The notes under the pieces are model-generated. The model had not been told where the DNA came from. It did no database searches and was given only the letters and a program-made list of their open reading frames with translations. From an uncultured Gammaproteobacteria bacterium (GTDB lineage: Bacteria > Pseudomonadota > Gammaproteobacteria > PS1 > Pseudothioglobaceae): DNA of 43,854 nucleotides. The position numbers were made by a program, and so were the translations under genes. Positions 23,553 through 30,637 of this stretch are shown here, in pieces (position 1 is the stretch's first letter; each line of letters begins with the position of its first letter). The stretch is taken from assembly GCA_902512305.1 (NCBI GenBank), contig CABXIU010000012.1:1-43854 (forward strand), read 5' to 3'.

Positions 23553-24554
23553 ATGAATAGGACTAGAATTTTATCTATAGATGGAGGTGGTATTAAAGGT
23601 ATTGTGCCTGCCGTTGTTTTGTTACACCTCGAAGCACTAATTAAAGATCTTTCCAATAATCCAAACTCAAGAATTCATGATTATTTTGATTTTTTTTCAG
23701 GCGCTAGCACTGGCGCCATAATAATTGCTGGCCTCTTATCTCCTGACAATAATAACCGTCCAAAGTATAGCTCTGAAGAAATTCTTGATCTTTATTTAGA
23801 AAATGGTCAAATTATTTTTAACTCTTCTTTTTTTCAAGAGATCAAATCTGTCTCAGGAATAGTAAACGTAAAATACGACCCTGATGGCTTAGAATCTGTT
23901 TTGGATAAATACTTTGGTAAATCACAACTTAAAGATCTCTTAAAGCCCTCTCTAATTCCAGTCTATGATTTATCAAGAGGAAAAAACTATTTTTTTCGTC
24001 AGCAAAAAGCACTAACAAGTCCAAGACATAATTTCTATGTGAAAGATCTATTAAGAGGTGCTACTTCAGCATTAACTTATTTCCCTCCAGCTCAGATTTC
24101 TACTGTTAATGATCTAGAGCATCGCTGTTTTATAGATGGAGGAGTCTTTGCAAATAATCCAGCTCTTTCAGCTTATGCTGAATTTCGCTATCATAACTCA
24201 AATCTTCATGCAAAAGACACTATGATGCTTTCACTAGGAACTGGAAGAAAAACTACAAATCTAGATTGTGAGGTAACAGCAAATTGGGGGGCTGCTGAAT
24301 GGTTATATCAAGGCTCTTACTTAACTTCTAACGCAGTAGCCTCTGCTTCTGATTATCAACTGAATGCAGTTTATGATAATAAACCTAACTACCTTAGACT
24401 AGATTGCTCATTTGAGGATGACCAGAGTAGCAGTATGGACAATACTGATAAGAAATACTTAGACTATCTTATTTCTTTAGGTGAAAGTATAGTTAAAGAT
24501 AAGCAATCAGAAATAAACTCCTTTGCTGAAGAATTAATTTTAAATTCAAAATAA
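23553..24554 (+). CDS. Patatin-like phospholipase
   Basis: A 333-aa Ser-Asp dyad lipid acyl hydrolase. LSIDGGGIKGIVPAVVL gives the oxyanion-hole glycine motif, FFSGASTGAI the GxSxG elbow with Ser52, and FIDGGVFANNPALSAYAE the DGG catalytic Asp195. The layout matches bacterial patatins, including those used as membrane-degrading effectors (CapV-like) in anti-phage systems. No cyclic-nucleotide synthase or other partner gene adjoins it, so a stand-alone lipase is the simple reading. It has no signal peptide. It ends the accessory island and is followed by two hairpins and the tRNA genes. Confidence 0.85.
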   Translation: MNRTRILSIDGGGIKGIVPAVVLLHLEALIKDLSNNPNSRIHDYFDFFSGASTGAIIIAGLLSPDNNNRPKYSSEEILDLYLENGQIIFNSSFFQEIKSVSGIVNVKYDPDGLESVLDKYFGKSQLKDLLKPSLIPVYDLSRGKNYFFRQQKALTSPRHNFYVKDLLRGATSALTYFPPAQISTVNDLEHRCFIDGGVFANNPALSAYAEFRYHNSNLHAKDTMMLSLGTGRKTTNLDCEVTANWGAAEWLYQGSYLTSNAVASASDYQLNAVYDNKPNYLRLDCSFEDDQSSSMDNTDKKYLDYLISLGESIVKDKQSEINSFAEELILNSK

Positions 24555-24587
24555 GCAAGAAGTTGGATTAGATTGCATAGATCCAAA

Positions 24588-24634
24588 TTCAGTTGGCTTT
24601 TATGTAAAAGAAAATTAATTATAAGCCAACTTGA
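24588..24634. repeat. Long-armed inverted repeat downstream of the patatin gene
   Basis: AGTTGGCTT (24591-24599) matches AAGCCAACT (24623-24631) perfectly over 9 bases; flanking TTC/GAA and TAT/ATA extend the arms with one bulge. The loop is about 23 bases. A variant of the left arm (AGTTGGATT) also occurs at 24561-24569. It could add to transcription termination or be a remnant of a mobile element; I cannot tell which. Confidence 0.4.
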
Positions 24635-24653
24635 ACCTATAAATAGCAAAATG

Positions 24654-24674
24654 GGAACATTGGACTAATGTTCC
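24654..24674. terminator. Bidirectional hairpin terminator between patatin and the tRNA genes
   Basis: GGAACATT (24654-24661), loop GGACT, and AATGTTCC (24667-24674) form an 8-bp stem, followed on + by TATTTTAGG and on minus by CATTTTGC. It serves the convergent patatin (+) and tRNA-Asp (minus) transcripts. The T tracts are short, so strength is uncertain. Confidence 0.5.
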
Positions 24675-24727
24675 TATTTTAGGTCAAACTTTAGAAAATG
24701 GATTAAACTAGCATAAAACTAATAAGA

Positions 24728-24804
24728 TGGCGGAGTGGACGGGATTCGAACCCGCGACCCCCTGCGTGACAGGCAGGTATTCTAACCAGCTGAACTACCA
24801 CTCC
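24728..24804 (-). tRNA. tRNA-Asp (GUC)
   Basis: A 77-nt cloverleaf with CCA encoded at 24728-24730. Acceptor GGAGTGG/CCACTCC, D arm GTTCAGCTGGTTAGAAT, anticodon stem CCTGC with loop containing GTC, and T arm GCGGGTTCGAATCCCGT. It closely matches E. coli tRNA-Asp. It lies five bases downstream of tRNA-Val on the same transcript. Confidence 0.97.
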
Positions 24805-24809
24805 GTTTT

Positions 24810-24885
24810 TGGTGGGCGCTACAAGACTTGAACTTGTGACCCTCGCCTTGTAAGGGCGATGCTCTCCCAACTGAGCTAAGCGCCC
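24810..24885 (-). tRNA. tRNA-Val (UAC)
   Basis: A 76-nt cloverleaf with CCA encoded at 24810-24812. Acceptor GGGCGCT/AGCGCCC, D arm GCTCAGTTGGGAGAGC, anticodon stem CGCCC with loop containing TAC, and T arm ACAAGTTCAAGTCTTGT. The order tRNA-Val then tRNA-Asp is common in gammaproteobacteria. Confidence 0.97.
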
Positions 24886-24920
24886 AAAAAAATACCCGAA
24901 TCGAATCAGGAAACGGGCAT

Positions 24921-24950
24921 ATTATACTGACAAAAAATCTAATTAGTTAA
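24921..24950 (-). promoter_or_regulatory. Promoter of the tRNA-Val/tRNA-Asp operon
   Basis: On the minus strand, a perfect TATAAT lies at 24926-24921, 18 bases after TTAACT (24950-24945), which overlaps the last codons of hup. The bases after the -10 (ATGCCCG) give a GC-rich discriminator, typical of stringently controlled stable-RNA promoters. ATGCCCG pairs with CGGGTAT before a T7 run (24892-24920), so a leader hairpin that doubles as the hup terminator is possible. Confidence 0.55.
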
Positions 24951-25215
24951 CAGATTCCTTTAATAATTTTCCTGCTTTAAATGCAGGTACATTTGACGCT
25001 GAAATTTGAATAGCAGCACCTGTTTGAGGGTTACGACCAGTGCGAGCAGCACGAGCTCTTACCAAGAAACTACCAAAACCTGTAATACCCACTGAGTCAC
25101 CACTTGCTAGCGCACCAGAGATAGCACTAGTTGTTGCTTCTAAAGCACGAGCTGCATCTGCTTTAGAAAGACCTGAGTTATCAGCAATTGCTGCAACTAA
25201 ATCTGATTTATTCAT
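24943..25215 (-). CDS. hup: DNA-binding protein HU
   Basis: A 90-aa nucleoid protein. ATG 25215 is chosen because it gives the exact HU start MNKSDLVAAIAD and has AGGAG upstream; a start 12 codons earlier is out of line with the family. The body ITGFGSF, then the DNA-clasping arm VRARAARTGRNPQTGAAIQI with its Pro tip, and VPAFKAGKLLKESVN are all canonical. HU binds and bends DNA without sequence specificity as a homo- or heterodimer. It could be either the alpha or the beta form. The gene has its own strong promoter and lies alone, rather than in the lon-hup-ppiD order. Confidence 0.96.
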   Translation of the reverse strand: MNKSDLVAAIADNSGLSKADAARALEATTSAISGALASGDSVGITGFGSFLVRARAARTGRNPQTGAAIQISASNVPAFKAGKLLKESVN

Positions 25216-25285
25216 TATTTTAACTCCTAAATTTAAAAAGAATTTGTGCAAAACCTAGAAGATTTATTTCTTAGGTTTAATTTAG

Positions 25286-25313
25286 ATTATCCATTTATAA
25301 AGCCTTCTGTCAA
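25286..25313 (-). promoter_or_regulatory. Promoter of hup
   Basis: On the minus strand, TTGACA (25313-25308) and GATAAT (25291-25286) are 16 bases apart, or 17 if ATAATC is taken. The -35 overlaps a small hairpin (GCCTT/AAGGC, 25302-25316). The leader holds a second inverted repeat, AAACCTA/TAGGTTT (25251-25278), that could fold ahead of the ribosome binding site. Confidence 0.65.
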
Positions 25314-25371
25314 GGCACTTTCAGGATTAAAAACCAAAAAATTTATATAGCAAAAAAGCTTTAAAAAAAAA

Positions 25372-25893
25372 TTAGCTTTCAATCATATTAAAGTGTGATT
25401 CAAAATTTTCACTCCAAACTTCTTTTGTGATTTCACCAATATGCTTATAAATGATTAAGCCTTCTTTGCTGATTAAAAATGTTTCGGGAGTAGCATAGAC
25501 TCCAAGATCCATACCAATTTTACCTTGAGGATCAAAAATTACGTCATCGAAAGGATTTCCCATAACCTTAAGATACTCTTCTGCATCATTCTTAGTGTCT
25601 TTGTAATTAATTCCAATTAATTTCAGATTATTATTTTGCGCAATATCCATAATCATTTGATGCTCTTTTCTGCAGGTAACACACCATGATGCCCATACAT
25701 TAACAAGTGTTAACTGATTAGCCATTAAATCGTTTAATTTAACCTTTTCATTTGTGTAAAAATCAGCTCCTTCAAGAACTGGAAACATTTTTCCAATTAG
25801 AGGTGAAGGTAACTTATTTGGGTTTGAATTTAGACTCAGAAACAAGAAAATTCCAATAACTAAAAAAACTAATAAGGGTATTATTTTTTTCAT
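25372..25893 (-). CDS. ccmG: Thiol:disulfide interchange protein of cytochrome c maturation
   Basis: A 173-aa periplasmic thioredoxin-like protein held by one N-terminal helix (residues 3-21). The active site is WASWCVTCRKEH with Cys71 and Cys74. GINYKDT and the cis-Pro region GVYATPETFLI are diagnostic of CcmG/DsbE. It keeps apocytochrome c or CcmH thiols reduced before haem attachment. It overlaps ccmE by four bases (ATGA). In most system-I operons ccmF lies between ccmE and ccmG; it does not here. Confidence 0.93.
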   Translation of the reverse strand: MKKIIPLLVFLVIGIFLFLSLNSNPNKLPSPLIGKMFPVLEGADFYTNEKVKLNDLMANQLTLVNVWASWCVTCRKEHQMIMDIAQNNNLKLIGINYKDTKNDAEEYLKVMGNPFDDVIFDPQGKIGMDLGVYATPETFLISKEGLIIYKHIGEITKEVWSENFESHFNMIES

Positions 25894-26336
25894 TCTTTTG
25901 ACTCAGCAGACTCTAGTGCATCGGCTACTTCAGGTGGCATATAATTTTCATCATGCTTAGCTAAGACTTCAGTTGCTGTAAAAATATTTTTACAGGACCA
26001 TCCTTTTCTTGGACAAGTTACTGAGCCTGTTGCAACTACGCCTTGCCCCTCTCTAAAAAGGTCTGGCAATATTCCATCATAAATAACTTTGATAGTTTTT
26101 TTATTATCTGTGACCAAAAAAGTTGATCTCATGCCATTTCTTTCAAAACTATCAGTCTTAACTAGGCCTCCAATTCTAAAGCTTTTCTCAATTGGAACTT
26201 TACCTTCTTCAATATCACTTGGAGTATAAAAATAAAGTAGGTTTTCACTAAAAGCTTTAATTCCTAAATAACCAGCCAAAAATACTCCAGATACAAGAAG
26301 TCCAACCAATATCATTCGGTTTTGTCTTTTTGTCAT
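25890..26336 (-). CDS. ccmE: Cytochrome c maturation haem chaperone
   Basis: A 148-aa OB-fold protein with one N-terminal membrane helix (8-27). FYTPSDI, RIGGLVK, YDGILPDLFREGQGVVATG and EVLAKHDENYMPP are family hallmarks; His128 is the covalent haem-binding residue and Tyr132 the axial ligand. It receives haem through CcmC and passes it to CcmF. Unusual here is a short insertion with two Cys, CPRKGWSC (108-115), in the strand turn before the haem motif, where E. coli CcmE has a Cys-free loop about five residues shorter. The genes before and after overlap by ATGA-type junctions. Confidence 0.94.
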   Translation of the reverse strand: MTKRQNRMILVGLLVSGVFLAGYLGIKAFSENLLYFYTPSDIEEGKVPIEKSFRIGGLVKTDSFERNGMRSTFLVTDNKKTIKVIYDGILPDLFREGQGVVATGSVTCPRKGWSCKNIFTATEVLAKHDENYMPPEVADALESAESKE

Positions 26337-26503
26337 TTATTTCTTAAATACTTATTTGAAAGAGATAAAAGAGTATTGGAGTGATTACGTTTAGCATTAA
26401 TAAAGAGAGTAATGATTGTTAATGCAGAAATACCATAGGCAAACCAAACATAAAATGCATATTTTCCATAAGGAAGAAAAGAAAAAAACTCTACCATAGT
26501 CAT
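26333..26503 (-). CDS. ccmD: Small membrane protein of cytochrome c maturation
   Basis: A 56-aa protein found by translating the gap between ccmC and ccmE. It starts MTMVEFFSFLPYGKYAFYVW, crosses the membrane once (about 13-35), and ends with a basic tail (AKRN...KYLRNK). The F-x-x-[MP]-G-x-Y-x-x-Y-V-W pattern and position are those of CcmD, which helps release holo-CcmE from the CcmABC complex. The ATG overlaps the ccmC stop (ATGA), and its TGA overlaps the ccmE ATG. A second ATG two codons later is also possible. Confidence 0.88.
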   Translation of the reverse strand: MTMVEFFSFLPYGKYAFYVWFAYGISALTIITLFINAKRNHSNTLLSLSNKYLRNK

Positions 26504-27237
26504 GAAATTAAACTCCTTACTTCTTCTTGAACCCAGCTAGAATTTTGCTCACGAATTAGTACCTCAGTCCTAGCCTTGATTGAGACTAACAATGCATAAA
26601 GTAGAATTGATGCCAGAAACATTAAGGCTAACGCAATTTGCATATCTGTATCCTTTATGCCTCCGGTCCCGACAGAATAACCCTGATGAAGTGTGTTCCA
26701 CCATTTGACAGAGTAGTGAATTATAGGAAGGTTAATCAAGCCAACAATAGCTAGAATAGAACTAGATTTAGCTGCAGTTCTTGGGTTGTCAAATGCACTG
26801 TTTAGTGACATATAAGCAAGGTATAAAAATAGCAATATAAGTTCTGAAGTTAGCCTTGCATCCCAAACCCACCATGCTCCCCACATTGGCTTACCCCATA
26901 TTGCACCTGAAGACAAAGCAATGATTGTAAACGCAGCACCTATAGGCGCTGAAACTTTTGCAACAACCTCAGCCATTTTAATTTGCCAAATGAGTCCTAT
27001 TCCTCCAGCAACCGCCATGATTGCATAGATCATCATAGAAAGAATTGCACTTGGAACATGAATAAAAATAATTCTGTATCCGTCACCTTGCTGGTAATCA
27101 GCAGGAGAGATAACAAGCGACCAGTACAAGCCTACTGTTAATAAACATATAAACGGCCAAAAAAACCATGGAATAAGTCTATTACATGTCTGATAAAAAA
27201 CTTTTGGTGAGGCTTGTCTTTGAATCCACTTCCACAT
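26500..27237 (-). CDS. ccmC: Haem handling protein CcmC
   Basis: A 245-aa six-helix membrane protein. The tryptophan-rich periplasmic signature WGAWWVWDARLTSELILLFL and the flanking His residues (FIHVPSA and IIHYSVKWW) mark CcmC, which loads haem onto CcmE. Length equals the E. coli protein (245). It starts the ccm genes present here (C-D-E-G); ccmA, ccmB, ccmF and ccmH are not in the window. It lies 28 bases downstream of tsaB in one minus-strand run that begins with cutC. Confidence 0.95.
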   Translation of the reverse strand: MWKWIQRQASPKVFYQTCNRLIPWFFWPFICLLTVGLYWSLVISPADYQQGDGYRIIFIHVPSAILSMMIYAIMAVAGGIGLIWQIKMAEVVAKVSAPIGAAFTIIALSSGAIWGKPMWGAWWVWDARLTSELILLFLYLAYMSLNSAFDNPRTAAKSSSILAIVGLINLPIIHYSVKWWNTLHQGYSVGTGGIKDTDMQIALALMFLASILLYALLVSIKARTEVLIREQNSSWVQEEVRSLIS

Positions 27238-27265
27238 AGTATTTATGCAGTTATTAAAAAACGCT

Positions 27266-27922
27266 TTATTTTAATGATTTTTCAGCCACATTGTTTCGTA
27301 AATATATAGGCTGAGGTAGCTCTAAGGTTCCATCTAAACCACTATTAATTGCCTCTAGAGATAAATCAATTAATCCTGATGATTCTGGACAAATGGATAA
27401 ATCAATTTTTTTGATGTTCGATGCTAATCTTAACTTTTCACTGTGTACTTTCCAGCCCGTGCCAACTCCCACAAAACTTGAATTTAAATGATCAACTTCT
27501 TCAGGTTTGCATATTTTCATATTATCAATTAGTCCATTGACATAAGTTGCCCAATAAACCTCTCCCATTCTTGCGTCAAGTGCAATCGCTATTTTTTTTG
27601 ATTTAAGTATTTGAGATGCTCTAAATCCAAGCAATTCAAGAGTTGAGAAACCCATTGTAGGAATCTCCATCGACAAAGACAGTCCTTGTACAACACCAAT
27701 ACACATTCTGACACCAGTAAATGCTCCAGGACCTCGAGAGTATGAAATTAAATCAACTTCTTTAAGTTGAATTTGAGACTCATGAAAAACTTCATCACAA
27801 AGCTTAAGAATATGGCCAGAGGTTTTTTCAATACCAGACAAAACTCGACTTACTTTATCACCTGACTTGAAGAGAGTAACAGACGCAATTTCTGTACAAG
27901 TATCTATTGCTAATATATTCAA
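27266..27922 (-). CDS. tsaB: tRNA threonylcarbamoyladenosine biosynthesis protein TsaB
   Basis: A 218-aa ASKHA-fold protein. The opening MNILAIDTCTEIASVTLF and the later SYSRGPGAFTGVRMCIGVVQGL and ALDARMGEVYWA are diagnostic. TsaB partners TsaD and TsaE to make the t6A base of ANN-reading tRNAs; it lacks the metal-site His residues of its paralogue TsaD. Length is slightly below E. coli (231). The start overlaps the end of mtgA by four bases. Confidence 0.94.
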   Translation of the reverse strand: MNILAIDTCTEIASVTLFKSGDKVSRVLSGIEKTSGHILKLCDEVFHESQIQLKEVDLISYSRGPGAFTGVRMCIGVVQGLSLSMEIPTMGFSTLELLGFRASQILKSKKIAIALDARMGEVYWATYVNGLIDNMKICKPEEVDHLNSSFVGVGTGWKVHSEKLRLASNIKKIDLSICPESSGLIDLSLEAINSGLDGTLELPQPIYLRNNVAEKSLK

Positions 27923-28587
27923 TTTATTATTGCCTTGTAATTTTCTTGCATTGATAAAATCATCTTAACACGACTACTCAGTCTATCTGGAAAGTTAGTG
28001 GGATTATAGTAAGAAGGCCCTTTTAGTAAAGCAACAAGTGTTGCCATCTCCTCTAAGTTTAAATCTTCAACATCCTTGTTGAAATAAAAAAGACTACCGC
28101 TCGCAAAACCATGAAAAGCCATATCACCTTTTTGGGCTAAATATACCGTATTCATATATCTCTCAAGAATAAAATTTTTCTCGTAAGATAGTTCTAAAAG
28201 AATAGCCATCAAAGCTTCCTCAGATTTTCTTGACAAGGTTTTTTCTCTTGATAACAGTGTGTTTTTAATCAATTGCTGGGAAATTGTACTGGCACCCCTT
28301 AATGCCTTATCCTCGAACAAGTAACCATAAATAACTCTAGCAATTTCTTTAAAGTCGACTCCATGGTGATTAAAGAAGGATTGATCTTCTATAAGAAGAA
28401 GCATATTTATAAGCTCAGACGGATAATCATCAATAGAATATTCAATCTGGGTAATATTATTTTGTAGTTTCAATTTTGAAGAAAATTCAGCATTTACTTG
28501 ACCATATAAATTAAAAAAATAATAAATAATAACAACCAGTAATAGAGCGACTATTCTCTTTGTCCAAGATTTAGCAAATAATCGCAT
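27919..28587 (-). CDS. mtgA: Monofunctional peptidoglycan glycosyltransferase
   Basis: A 222-aa GT51 enzyme with one N-terminal helix (10-26). IEDQSFFNHHGVDFKEIAR holds the catalytic Glu of motif 1, GASTISQQLIKN is motif 2, and the KSEEALMAILLE and ERYMNTVYLAQKGDMAFHG segments follow. It polymerises lipid II glycan chains without a transpeptidase domain. It overlaps cutC by 17 bases and tsaB by 4, so all three are co-transcribed. Confidence 0.9.
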   Translation of the reverse strand: MRLFAKSWTKRIVALLLVVIIYYFFNLYGQVNAEFSSKLKLQNNITQIEYSIDDYPSELINMLLLIEDQSFFNHHGVDFKEIARVIYGYLFEDKALRGASTISQQLIKNTLLSREKTLSRKSEEALMAILLELSYEKNFILERYMNTVYLAQKGDMAFHGFASGSLFYFNKDVEDLNLEEMATLVALLKGPSYYNPTNFPDRLSSRVKMILSMQENYKAIIN

Positions 28588-29248
28588 TTTTAAGATTCTT
28601 TATAATTTGAGCATCAGTCAAGCTAAATTTATTTTTATTAATAGAGCAAGATGAATGAATCCACTCAAAATGGTATTGATTGATTAATTGATTAGCGTTA
28701 AGAGGGTTAATACCTGATCCCGGCATGATATGAATTCTTCCAGATGCACTCCTATGCATTTCAGACAAAACAGCTAAACCCTCTATAGCAGTCTCATGCC
28801 CGCCTGAGGATAAGATGGTATCAAACCCAAGTTTTATTCCAGTTTCAACAGATTCGATTGTTTTATTAATAGCATCTACAGCTCGATGCAGAGTTTTATT
28901 AAGGCCAGTAGAATGATCTACCAATTTTTCAAGAAAATCTAGGTCGAGTTCTCCATTAATTAATGTTGCTCCAATTACAATCCCCTCTATAGTATAAGAG
29001 CGAACCATATCAATATCACCCATCATTTGTTTTAAATCTTCAGACGTATAAATAAAGTTCCCTTTCTTAGGTCGAATCATTGCTCTAGCAGAAATCCCAC
29101 ACTCTGAAGCTAGCTCTAATAACTCTTCAGATGGCGTTAAACCGCCGTATTGTAATGAACTGCAAAGTTCTATTCGGTTTGCATTGCCCTCAATGCAAGC
29201 CTCAATACCAGCACAACTATCAATACAGACCTCAAGTTTTGATTCCAT
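28571..29248 (-). CDS. cutC: CutC family protein
   Basis: A 225-aa TIM-barrel protein. LEVCIDSCAGIEACIEGNAN, RIELCSSLQYGGLTPSEELL, MIRPKKGNFIYT, LHRAVDAI and the IMPGSGINPLNA end strand are characteristic. CutC was named for copper homeostasis, but this role is disputed; its conserved Cys residues are present (ELCSSL). It heads the minus-strand run cutC-mtgA-tsaB-ccmCDEG, divergent from rpsF. Confidence 0.92.
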   Translation of the reverse strand: MESKLEVCIDSCAGIEACIEGNANRIELCSSLQYGGLTPSEELLELASECGISARAMIRPKKGNFIYTSEDLKQMMGDIDMVRSYTIEGIVIGATLINGELDLDFLEKLVDHSTGLNKTLHRAVDAINKTIESVETGIKLGFDTILSSGGHETAIEGLAVLSEMHRSASGRIHIMPGSGINPLNANQLINQYHFEWIHSSCSINKNKFSLTDAQIIKNLKNAIIC

Positions 29249-29341
29249 AAATAAAGTTTATATTAATGTTTACAGTAATGCGATAAGAACAACAATTAAT
29301 TAATTAATACAAAATAACTAGTATAAAATATCACCTTCCTT

Positions 29342-29372
29342 GCTTGACTGGCTGATGCTGGCAAGCTTTTTT
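29342..29372 (+). promoter_or_regulatory. Hairpin with T tract in the rpsF leader (possible attenuator)
   Basis: GCTTG (29342-29346) pairs with CAAGC (29362-29366), followed at once by six T (29367-29372), 19 bases before the rpsF ATG. It looks like an intrinsic terminator placed ahead of a ribosomal operon, so attenuation or protein-binding control (as in S6:S18 leaders) is possible. A -10-like TATAAA lies at 29322-29327, without a clear -35. Confidence 0.45.
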
Positions 29373-29391
29373 AATCCATAAGGAGATGTAG

Positions 29392-29805
29392 ATGCGACAT
29401 TATGAAATAACTCTCATTGTTCACCCTGATCAAAGTTCTCAGGTTTCAACAATGATTGAAAAATACAAAGAACTAATCACCTCTGGTGGTGGTATTCTTC
29501 ATAGAGACGAGGACTGGGGCCGTAAACACCTAGCCTATCCAATCAACAAGATTTATAAAGCACATTACTTAATGATGAACATTGAGTGTGATAAAGATAC
29601 CCTCGATAAATTAAACTATAACTTCCGCTTCAATGACGCAATTCTTAGAAACTTAATCATTTCTAAGTCAGAGGCTATTACTGAACCATCAATAATGATG
29701 ATGGAAGCTGATAAAGATAAAGATAAAGATAAAGATAAAGATAAAGATAAAGATAAAGATAAAGACAAAGAAAAAGTCTCAGATCAAAAATCAAATCAGA
29801 AATAG
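29392..29805 (+). CDS. rpsF: 30S ribosomal protein S6 with (Asp-Lys)n tail
   Basis: A 137-aa S6. [29 protein letters not shown] and [14 protein letters not shown] are the conserved ferredoxin-like core. It has AAGGAG upstream. S6 binds the central domain of 16S rRNA as a dimer with S18, whose gene follows. After residue 105 the chain is (DK)x10 then EK and a short polar end, encoded by nine perfect GATAAA hexamers. The usual S6 tail is acidic and in E. coli is extended by RimK glutamylation; a balanced Asp-Lys repeat is unusual. Confidence 0.96.
   Translation: MRHYEITLIVHPDQSSQVSTMIEKYKELITSGGGILHRDEDWGRKHLAYPINKIYKAHYLMMNIECDKDTLDKLNYNFRFNDAILRNLIISKSEAITEPSIMMMEADKDKDKDKDKDKDKDKDKDKEKVSDQKSNQK
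29710..29769 (+). repeat. GATAAA hexanucleotide microsatellite within rpsF
   Basis: Nine consecutive perfect GATAAA units (29710-29763) and a tenth with one change (GACAAA). All are in frame and encode Asp-Lys. Slippage would change length by two residues without frameshift. Confidence 0.95.
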
Positions 29806-29814
29806 GAGATAGTA

Positions 29815-30072
29815 ATGGCTAAAAAACAAGTAACTAAGAGACGTAAATTTCAAATCCCTATTAATCGTTTCTGTCGCTTCACTAAAGCAGGGGTTAAAGA
29901 GATTGATTATAAGGATATAGATACTTTACTAAAGAATATAGATGAGAGTGGAAAAATTACTCCTTCAAGAATCACTGGTACTTCTGCAAAGTTTCAAAGA
30001 CAATTAACAACTGCAATAAAAAGAGCTAGATTCTTGGCATTAATTCCGTACACTGATAAACACAAAAAATAG
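29815..30072 (+). CDS. rpsR: 30S ribosomal protein S18
   Basis: An 85-aa S18 with [52 protein letters not shown] and [18 protein letters not shown]. It pairs with S6 on the 30S platform. It follows rpsF by nine bases with a GGAG site. The usual length is about 75; the extra ten residues are at the N-terminal end and in the FTKAGVKE region. Confidence 0.96.
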   Translation: MAKKQVTKRRKFQIPINRFCRFTKAGVKEIDYKDIDTLLKNIDESGKITPSRITGTSAKFQRQLTTAIKRARFLALIPYTDKHKK

Positions 30073-30080
30073 GGGGCCTT

Positions 30081-30608
30081 ATGCAAGTAATTTTATTAGA
30101 AAAAAATGAAAAACTAGGTAACCTTGGAGACATTGTAAATGTCAAATCTGGATATGCACGAAACTATCTAATACCTCAAGGTAAAGCAAAGCCTGCAAAC
30201 AAAGCTAATATGGCAATCTTTGAAACACTTCGTGCAGAGCTTGAAGCTAAAGAAGCTACTGCACTCTCTGATGCCCAGACAAAAGAGGCCGCTATGAAAG
30301 ATGTTGTTTGTACAATTTCTGCAAATGCTAGTGAAGAAGGCAAGCTATATGGATCTGTTAGCCCTTCAGATATAGCTGAAAATCTTCTTGAGCAAGGCTT
30401 TGAAGTTGAAAAAAGAGATATTAATATGCCAGAGGCTATCAGAAATACTGGTGAATATGAAATTACAGTTTCACTTTATGCCGAGGTTATGATTCCTGTA
30501 AAGATTATAGTTATTGCTGCAAATGAAACAGAAACAGAAACAGAAAAAGAAACAGAAACAGAAACAGAAACAGAAACAGAAACAGAAACAGAAACAGAAA
30601 CAGAATAA
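30081..30608 (+). CDS. rplI: 50S ribosomal protein L9 with (Glu-Thr)n tail
   Basis: A 175-aa L9. MQVILLEKNEKLGNLGDIVNVKSGYARNYLIP is the canonical N-domain. The linker helix and C-domain follow (GKLYGSVSPSDIAE, EKRDINMPEAIRNTGEYEI). L9 normally ends near residue 149; here a further 27 residues read (ET)n with one EK, ending in Glu. It is an elongated protein at the base of the L1 stalk, and its C-domain reaches away from the ribosome, so a flexible tail would be solvent-exposed. An intrinsic terminator follows. Confidence 0.95.
   Translation: MQVILLEKNEKLGNLGDIVNVKSGYARNYLIPQGKAKPANKANMAIFETLRAELEAKEATALSDAQTKEAAMKDVVCTISANASEEGKLYGSVSPSDIAENLLEQGFEVEKRDINMPEAIRNTGEYEITVSLYAEVMIPVKIIVIAANETETETEKETETETETETETETETETE
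30525..30605 (+). repeat. GAAACA hexanucleotide microsatellite within rplI
   Basis: Three GAAACA units, one GAAAAA variant, then nine more GAAACA units and a final GAA just before the TAA stop. All are in frame and encode Glu-Thr. It differs in sequence and residue type from the rpsF repeat 0.8 kb upstream. Confidence 0.95.
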
Positions 30609-30637
30609 GTTAACCCAATTCAAATAAGTGAGTTAAA

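Noticed and set aside
23553-24554. Reading the patatin as part of a CBASS anti-phage system
   Set aside because: No nucleotidyltransferase, HORMA/TRIP13 or ubiquitin-like partner genes adjoin it.
29710-30605. CRISPR array suggested by short repeats
   Set aside because: Units are six bases, uninterrupted, and lie in frame inside rpsF and rplI.
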